64,000 bases of DNA from Narthecium ossifragum. Lineage: Eukaryota > Streptophyta > Magnoliopsida > Dioscoreales > Nartheciaceae. This document shows, piece after piece, positions 57,201 to 64,000 of this stretch. Position 1 is the stretch's first letter, and each line of letters begins with the position of its first letter. The notes below the pieces were generated by a model that saw nothing but the letters and a program-made list of their open reading frames with translations, was not told the origin of the DNA and searched no databases. The stretch is taken from the NCBI GenBank assembly GCA_963920575.1, contig OY986966.1, positions 17,045,888 to 17,109,887 on the forward strand. The letters are read 5' to 3'. A program made the position numbers and the translations under genes.

Positions 57201-60200
57201 GGTATCGCATACTTCTTGAAGATAACAAAAAAGAAATGATTTCAGGTACTCATTCTAATCTGTTCTTTCATTTTGTTTCTCTTAGTGCATGTTATGTTCG
57301 ATATCATTTGCATATATCTCTTCTTTTGTTTTCCTAATTGTTATTCAGGCCAATGAGCTGTGGATTTTTCTTGTTATATTTTATTGCAATTTCAGCAACT
57401 TGTACTTATGCAAAGGGTTCATATTTGATGTAGTTGATTAAGTATGAAATTTTTCTTTGTTAGAAAACCTAGGAATAAGTCAATCATTTATCTTTTATTG
57501 CTGAGTTTTTCTTATATGTATATGCACTGATTTGATCAAAATGTACATATCTTTTATTGCTGAGTTTCTCTAATTTATCTTTTATTTCTGAGTTTCTCGT
57601 ATTATGGATGAAGTAAATAAATTTTTTTAATCAATAACAAAGTATATGTACATTTTGATCTCGGCCGGCACCAACACGACAATTTGACAAGAAATAGCAC
57701 ATAATACGAAGCATGTAAATAGAGATTTCTTTTGTGAGTCCAGAATTGCCAATTATTGAAAAGTCATTCATCTATTTGGAGTACTGATTTTTACACAAAC
57801 CTACGTAGGGTTGTTTTTTACAAGTGGTTGCTGATTTGGCATAACATCTGGAAGCAACTGTTTTCATCTATTTGGAGTACTGATTTTTACACAAACCTAC
57901 GTAGGGTTGTTTTTTACAAGTGGTTGCTGATTTGGCATAACATTTGGAAGAACCTGTTATGCCAAATCAGCAGCCACGTAAACAACCCTACGTGAGTTTG
58001 TGTAAAAATCAGTCCTCAGTGAAAAAAATTGATAATTTGCCGCCAAACGAAAACATCCATCCACATTGGATTATTCAGATAAGAGTAGAATTGTCATTTT
58101 ATATATGCCATGTGAGCAGCCACATAGGCTTGTTTCAACACAACCCCACGTGGAGTTGTGTAAAACTCATTTTTCATCTATTTGTTTAGAGCAGCTCTTC
58201 TTTCGGATAGGATTGGTGAAACATGTTATAATTTTTTTTTTCAAGTGTAAGATATTCAATTTTTTTTCTTGGGTTCTTTTTGGTAGATATTTTTCTTTGC
58301 TAAAATGTTCTTTCTTTTCTTCTCCTCTATCTCGACATGTATATGGTTAACTGAGATGCATTAGCCATTACTCGTGCTGCCACTTATGACTTGTTCTTAC
58401 TCGAAATTTGTTGCATGCAGGGGCAATGAGTTCAGTTTACGCCCCGGAACCTTGTGATGTAGGCCGCATTTTGCAGGCAGAAATCACTTTAGAGGATGAA
58501 AGGGTGGCAGTGAGGACATCTGGTCCAATCGATCAAGGTTCACTTTACACACCATTTTCCTAACCCCACCCTGAAACACTCCTGAGATCACCATTCTCTA
58601 GGATTCTGAGTTAGAGTGGATCATCTTAGTTTGGTTGCTGATATCTGTTAGAGTTGATGGTTAAGCAGGAGTCTGTTGCTAGAATGCTGTTGAACTGTGC
58701 TTATAAAGATGCTCTCTGAATTATTTAGGCACTATCTTTCGATGAATTTGCAACTGTGTAAATAATCTTCATCCTTTCACATTCTGTCTTGACAGCATTT
58801 AACCATGACTTTTTATTCAGAGGGAAAGGTTTGTTATCATTTCTAATGATTGGATAATAAGTTTTAACTGGCCTTGGCTAGAATTTTTAAACTTAGTTGG
58901 GCAAGTTTTCATCATCTCTAAGGGCTGAATCATAACTTATACTTTCAGTTTCTTTGGGTTAAATATCTAAATTGTTTTGAGGTGTGGAGGTAGATTTAAT
59001 TTTTATCGTATTAATATTCTCGACCTTGTAGGCATTTTTTTCTTTTGGTTTCTGCAGTAAATTTAGCATTCTCGTCATTGAAGGAAAATAAGAACAGGTT
59101 TGAGATATCTCAGGCCGTAACACAGCAATCTTAAGTTTTCCTTGACCTGAAAACTATTGAAGGCATCCTTTACAGATGGCATAAGGATCTTTTTTGCTTG
59201 ATCCTTCAGTTTTAAACACTCGATATGACAACCGACAAAAGAAAAGGGAAGAATTGTAGGCACTTAACGTACAAGGTATCCAACTGCTTGAGCCTAAAAA
59301 TGATGTGCCTGCCAAAATTGACCTCTGGATGATGTACATTGATGTTGGCGATTGTTCAGAAACTTGCCATCATTGCATATTGTACCTCTTATTAACTCAA
59401 AGAGTTGTGCTTAAGCATCAATTTTTCTGAATGGTCCAATTACCTTATATTTGAATTTATGTCTCCATGGCCCGAACAGCTGCAGGATTGGGAAGCTATG
59501 TAGAAGAGCTTGCTAGAAAACCTTTTACTGAGTTCAATGTAAGCCTTTAGTTATGTATTTGTTTATCTATTGTGAAAACCTTTTTTTTTGCTGTGTATTG
59601 TTACTTTCTTGCTTACTTTTGGACCTGCCAGCATGATTCTAGCATGATGGATAGTTATGAAAGTTACATCTACTAATTATTTGTTCCTTGTACATATCTC
59701 CTATCACCATCACATGAATTTTTCACTTTTCACATGAAATCAAGTTGCACTTCAAGGTAGTTGCTGATTTACTTGTAATATATTGGGTTTCAGAGTGTGT
59801 AATCAGTAACAAATCAACTTTGTAACCCTATAGGTGTTTAACCGTTATTTTTTAATTACTTTTTATTTTCTATAGACTAAGTTGTCAGCATTCGTTTTGG
59901 AGTCATGTGCTTAACCATTGTTCTGAAGAAAAGGTCATGGTTGGGCCTAACCGTTTTGGTGCTTTCGGTACCCACATCCACATGGTGGTGCCTACCGGCC
60001 TTCACAACATTTTGGATCAGGAATATTGCTTCCATGGACTCAGGACTCCCTTGCCACCTGCAGTTTAAGCAGTCAAGTGAACAGTTGAACACTTATGATC
60101 AAAGCATACCAGGATCAAAGTTAATCCGCCATTGTTACATGCATAAGATGTGTGATAAAACAAGAGAAAAAAATGTTGTTTTCTTTTATCTAATCTATTT

Positions 60201-63200
60201 TACAGCATTAATAGGCTCATTACGTTGAACTTCAGGGAACTAACTTAGCATTAAATATCTAGGTTATTGAATGGCTTTCATTTTGGTGATGGTTTTTTAC
60301 AGGAAATTGCTCTGCTGGTGTAATAACTTTACCATGGAGTCAAAACCAACACCAATTTTTTAGCTAAGTCTGTGTTTACGTATGGTGTTCAAAAACTAGA
60401 TAGTGCGCGTCAAGTTGAAGGCATATGCCTTTTGCCGGTTGAATTGAGAATCTTAAATGGCCATGTGTATGTCGTCTGCTTTTGCAAAAGTCGTTGCTTG
60501 TAGATTCTTTTATGATGGAATTGTGCCTTTAGCTTAGCTGACTCAAAGAAGGATTTTGAAAATTTTTGTCGAACTAGAAAAATATGGAAGCCACTGGTTG
60601 GGGCAACATATAGTCGAAAGACTATAAACTCTTGCATTTTAACATGGCAAGGAAACCTTCTTTTTCTCTGGAATTTTTCCGCTTAAAAGCTTGAATCATT
60701 TCTGTCTGTCTTTTGTCACATAATTGTTGTCTTTTTCTTTTTAGTTTTGCTAATATAGTGGCTTGGTATAAAAGTAAAAGTGTATGATGAGTGGTTCATA
60801 CTGAATTTTACTCTTTGAACATTGTAGTAGTAATTCTATTTCCTCAAACACATCTTTGAGTTGTTGTTCATTGTTTCCTTGCAGGTGGTTGTTATCCAAG
60901 AGAATGGACGCGATCATCCCTCAACATCTATTCATGTATTTCATGTGGGGAAAATGAGGATAAAACTTTACAAAGGGAACAATACAAAGGTGAAGGGGTC
61001 ATATTCCAATTCAATGCAGGTGACAATTATCCTGGACTACTTATCTTCCTATGAAGTGATTCTACAATAAGCATTTAGATGATTCTTACATATTCATAAC
61101 AGCAATCAAATCTTAAAATATTATACTTCAATATGTTTAAGTTTCTAGTGATATCAAAGTAAAGCTCCAAAAGCACTGAAAATGCAGGTTGAAGACTCCA
61201 TTGCCTCTTCTCCTTATGTATATTCTCATAAATAATATGTCAAGGGTATAGTTTGCATTTGATTATGTGGGAGATTAGGCATCAAGGCATAGGATGACTG
61301 CCAAAATATATAGTTCATTGGTGTTGGTCAGGATTTCTCATCCTACATTTAGGGCCTGTTTGGCAGCATGGAATGGGGGCGAATCCGCTGGATCCCGGAA
61401 TCCGCGGATTCCGGATTCCCGGATCCCGGTGTTTGGCACACCGGCGGATTCCAAAAAACGGAATCCGCCCAAGGGCGGATACCGAAATCGGCGTTGGACG
61501 CCGTTCGCGGTATCCGCTCCTGCGGATACCGCGGATTCCGGATCCCGGATTCCATGCGGGATGCGTGCCAAACAGGCCCTTAGACTATTTTTGGGGATGA
61601 CTTTGAGTTTGGACCAGTTGTATATGCACGATCATAATTTCTTTTGAGAACAGCGATGATAGCAGTTTAGATGCATTAAAGCTCAAGCATATGTATAAGG
61701 ATTATTGTACTTTTCTTTTGAGAAGGACCGTGATGATAGCAGTTTAGATGCATTAAAGCTCAAGCATATTTAATAAACCTCGGAGTTCAATTCCTACAGT
61801 TAGGAAGGGGCAATGCTGTAGTTTGACATTTTATCGTGCAATTGGAATTCAGGTCTTGGAGTTGAGAATGTCCTAGGCTTTTGTGGAACAAGTATTTTCG
61901 ATTTAACCAACCAAAGGCTTAGGTTGAGAACCACATGGAGGTGCAGGTAGGTATGCTTAAGGGATCTGTGGAGAATTGACCTAGGGGCTTTATCCTACAT
62001 GGTCAATTTTCCCTGCTGGGTAATAGTTATTGAATGAAGGTTAGTTTGGACTTTGGACTTAGGACTTCGGAAATCATACTACCCAGTGTACCGTTTGCAT
62101 TATGTATGGTAATCATTTTTCAATTGCTGATGTATTTTGTTGTTGCTGCAAAAAAAAATGGATGACTCAATATTCTATAAAGGGATACTTGGATAATAAG
62201 AACAGAATAGCAATTAAGTCAATCTTGTTCTGATGGCTCAGTAAAACTAAACCAAGCAGCGGGATAAATCATTTTCTAGCAAGAAATTTATCATTCTGAA
62301 TGACTACAGAAATAGGACTACTGGATTGTTGTCAAATAGCTCTTTTGTTTCCAACCTTTTCTGAGAAAGAGATTCACTTCTTGCTCTATGGTTTGCAATT
62401 GCTCCTTAATCTGGATTGTCAGTCTTTGAAAGTGATTTATTGATCTGTTGTTGATCCATGCCTTTTCTCTTTTTTTTGACTAAACATGATGATTTCAACT
62501 CAGCTGGCCCCTAGGTTTCATTGGGAGGTCTCAGTTGTGCCAGCAATGAATGGGAAAGCTGGGCAAACCAGAATATCAGGTGTTAGTCTAGCCATAGTGA
62601 AGCGGAGGTTTTTACAATGGTCCAATACATTTGATTTTTCTATCATAAAAGGCATTCATGTTTTAGTTACTGCATGTGATAAATCATGCTGTCTAGAGAA
62701 CTTTCTTGAACAATTTAGTCAAAAGGTCTACACAGATTTAGACCCGGGACCACAGACAGAAACAAGCGTTATCTGTGGTTCACAAGTAGGTCAAGAGGAA
62801 AACGGCTACAACGAGCTTTCTAAATTCAACTTCTATGGATTACTGGTCACACCGGCCTAGATGGCCTTGATCTTTCACATGCTTTGATTATTTAGCCATC
62901 GAATTCACCTCTCCTTTCTTGACCAGGTTTTCTGCTCTAGAACAGCCTATGCATCTGGTTAAATTGTGGGAAAGTTAGGCATCTCTTCAGGAGATATGCA
63001 CAGGTCTTAGAGGTGTTGCCCCTCCTCGCCCTTGCATGTAATTTAGCATCCTAGATCTGTTTTGTCCTTGTTTATTAGATGGTTCACTGGACATTAGACG
63101 ACATAAAACAATTATTTGGGAAGTGGGGAAATCGCATCGCACGAACCTTTGATTGATTACTCAGAATTGTAATTGCTATGCGGTTAGCATGGATCGGCAT

Positions 63201-63855
63201 TTATTCTGCTGGTAAATTACCGATACGATACATGTATCAGCACAATGCAACGCATGGTGATACATGTATCAGCTTTGAAGAACTTCGTGCTGCCGGGACT
63301 TGGTCTGCCTCGAGTATCGGCACGTATCGTGAGGTCGAGTATCGACAAGTATTGTGCTGGTCTCTGCACAGCGATCCTCAACTTAGAAAATCAGCATGTT
63401 TGAGTTGCAAGTTTTCTCCTAACTCTATTCATGTTTTACCTTGTATATCGTATTGCAAAGTACATGAGAGAAACTTAATTGCATGTAGTTCCATAAACCA
63501 TGAGGAAAAGCTGTCATTGTAGTGTTTAAAGATGTGTTCAAATAAAACGAAAAGATGAGATTTAATTTGTGAGTTGATTCATATGCAAGAATTGTATTGA
63601 GTGTAATAGTAAATCCAAATTTGTCATGAGTCGGAATGGAGATATGATTTTTGTAGTGTGAAATCTCAAGTGATAGTTGCGGTTATTCCTTTGCTCAAAC
63701 TGCAGTTATGTGGCATTCGTGGTGGCGGCAACGCAGCCACTCAGGCAGTCTTTTGGCAACCTAAGAAAGGTCTTTCATTCGCATTAGCTTTTGAATCAGA
63801 GAGAGAAAGAAATGCAGCAATCATGCTTGCCAGGAGATTTGCTTTTGATTGCAAT
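51261..63855 (+). CDS. SCAB1: SCAB1, stomatal closure-related actin-binding protein (last exon outside the window)
   Basis: Eleven exons with GT-AG borders: 51261-51542, 51736-51864, 52648-52740, 53814-53954, 56179-56247, 56521-56604, 57065-57245, 58421-58537, 59480-59538, 60885-61019, 63706-63855. They join in frame to 480 codons; the Arabidopsis protein is about 496. Start MTRLSRGFGDTMNGEAVPSV and segments such as HVLLKKLRD, ESLRGRVAGRNKDD, RRIKMLHQPSRVMDME, SVYAPEP and LCGIRGGGNAATQ match SCAB proteins. Residues 1-70 form the actin-binding start, about 70-290 are coiled coils, and about 290-480 are the Ig-like and PH-type domains. In Arabidopsis SCAB1 binds, bundles and stabilises actin filaments during stomatal movement. 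No stop or frameshift is seen. The ATG at 51231 is in frame but would be spliced out by the 51240 acceptor. Confidence 0.95.
57769..58017. repeat. Direct and inverted repeats in SCAB1 intron 7
   Basis: A 96-bp unit starting CATCTATTTGGAGTACTG is present twice in tandem (57769, 57865). It is followed by an inverted, partly matching copy (57955-58017, starting TTATGCCAAATCAGCAGCC). It may be a small hairpin-forming element; no TSD was found. Confidence 0.75.
61352..61579. mobile_element. PIF/Harbinger-like MITE in SCAB1 intron 10
   Basis: 228 bp with perfect 14-bp inverted ends GGGCCTGTTTGGCA and a TTA TSD (61349-61351, 61580-61582). The interior is GC-rich and made of GGATTCCGG, CGCGGATTCC and GGATCCCGG words, so long folded structures are possible. 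The open frames across it on both strands are repeat artefacts. Confidence 0.9.
61655..61769. repeat. 38-bp direct repeat, 77 bp apart, in SCAB1 intron 10
   Basis: The unit starting GATGATAGCAGTTTAGATGC occurs at 61655 and 61732 without change. Confidence 0.85.
62486..62860 (+). CDS. Unidentified 124-codon frame in SCAB1 intron 10
   Basis: Open from ATG 62486 to TAG 62858, on the same strand as SCAB1 but within its largest intron (2686 bp). The product has no motif I recognise, no signal peptide and no membrane segment. There are five Cys residues scattered. It may be chance, or a fragment brought by a transposon. Nothing in SCAB proteins corresponds to it, so I do not treat it as an extra exon. 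Confidence 0.15.
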   Translation: MMISTQLAPRFHWEVSVVPAMNGKAGQTRISGVSLAIVKRRFLQWSNTFDFSIIKGIHVLVTACDKSCCLENFLEQFSQKVYTDLDPGPQTETSVICGSQVGQEENGYNELSKFNFYGLLVTPA

Positions 63856-64000
63856 GTAAGTCCTCTTCTCATGCATTATTGATCGATTCCCGGATTGTTG
63901 ATCCGTGGTGAAATATGGACTCCTTGTTGACAAACTTTGTTAATGGCTTTATCTTTTGGTGTTTCACCATTCTGTAGTCAGCTATATGTTTCCTGATATA

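Noticed and set aside
61338..61600. Overlapping frames on both strands in SCAB1 intron 10
   Set aside because: They are produced by the GC-rich, self-complementary MITE.
63178..63380. Short gene or MITE with GATACATGTATC words in SCAB1 intron 10
   Set aside because: The repeated GTATC words are suggestive, but no inverted ends, TSD or conserved frame could be fixed.

Overview
This window is a stretch of angiosperm nuclear chromosome. It holds one clear host gene on the right and about 46 kb of nested transposable elements on the left. The plant call rests on the host gene, the spliced plant SCAB-type gene SCAB1 with GT-AG introns, and on the element families: Ty3/gypsy chromovirus of Tekay/Del type, Ty3/gypsy Athila type, Mutator-like elements (MULEs) with SWIM, GRF and plant-mobile-domain genes, hAT and PIF/Harbinger MITEs. 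I do not assign a species.

Layout. Positions 1-7882 are the 5' part of a minus-strand Tekay-like retrotransposon (gypsy A) that runs off the left edge; it carries two solo LTRs (613-2025 and 4890-7049), each with a target-site duplication (TSD). Gypsy A sits in the transposase of an older MULE (MULE-1), whose remaining pieces are 7883-8185, 20327-20800 and a convergent GRF zinc-finger gene at 22939-23632. An old, coding-degenerate Athila-type element (8186-20326, TSD AATAT) splits that transposase; it contains a second, truncated Tekay element (gypsy B, 9415-14093) and an hAT MITE. Another solo LTR (21480-22906) and another hAT MITE (23636-24090) lie in the 3' part of MULE-1.

A second, complete MULE (MULE-2) spans 24654-45858, with terminal inverted repeats and a 9-bp TSD TTAATAAAT. 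It encodes a transposase fused to an OTU cysteine-protease domain (+ strand, 25066-40441) and, convergently, a plant mobile domain (PMD) gene (- strand, 42982-45000). Three arrays of small CGGTTT/AACCGA hairpins lie beside these genes. A young Athila element (25940-37908, TSD GCCCC) is inserted in a transposase exon, and a copia-like remnant lies between the two genes. From 45868 to 50168 there are MITEs and nothing coding.

From about 50.5 kb to the right edge lies SCAB1 (stomatal closure-related actin-binding protein). Eleven coding exons give 480 codons; the short last exon is outside the window. Its introns carry a Harbinger MITE and several repeat duplications.

The most striking unexplained structures are non-coding. 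(1) Pairs of GATCGATC palindromes spaced 21-23 bp, the pairs repeating about every 70 bp, occur in both Tekay and Athila LTRs and in Athila internal DNA. (2) A series of hairpins in Athila LTRs has a constant TGCTAGAACCA core and complementary, changing arms. (3) The MULE-2 hairpin arrays flank an OTU-transposase and a PMD gene. (4) A degenerate Athila reading frame contains an exact 186-bp tandem repeat. (5) A duplicated roughly 46-nt motif is conserved between two diverged Athila elements. I know of no description of these, but no database search was possible here.
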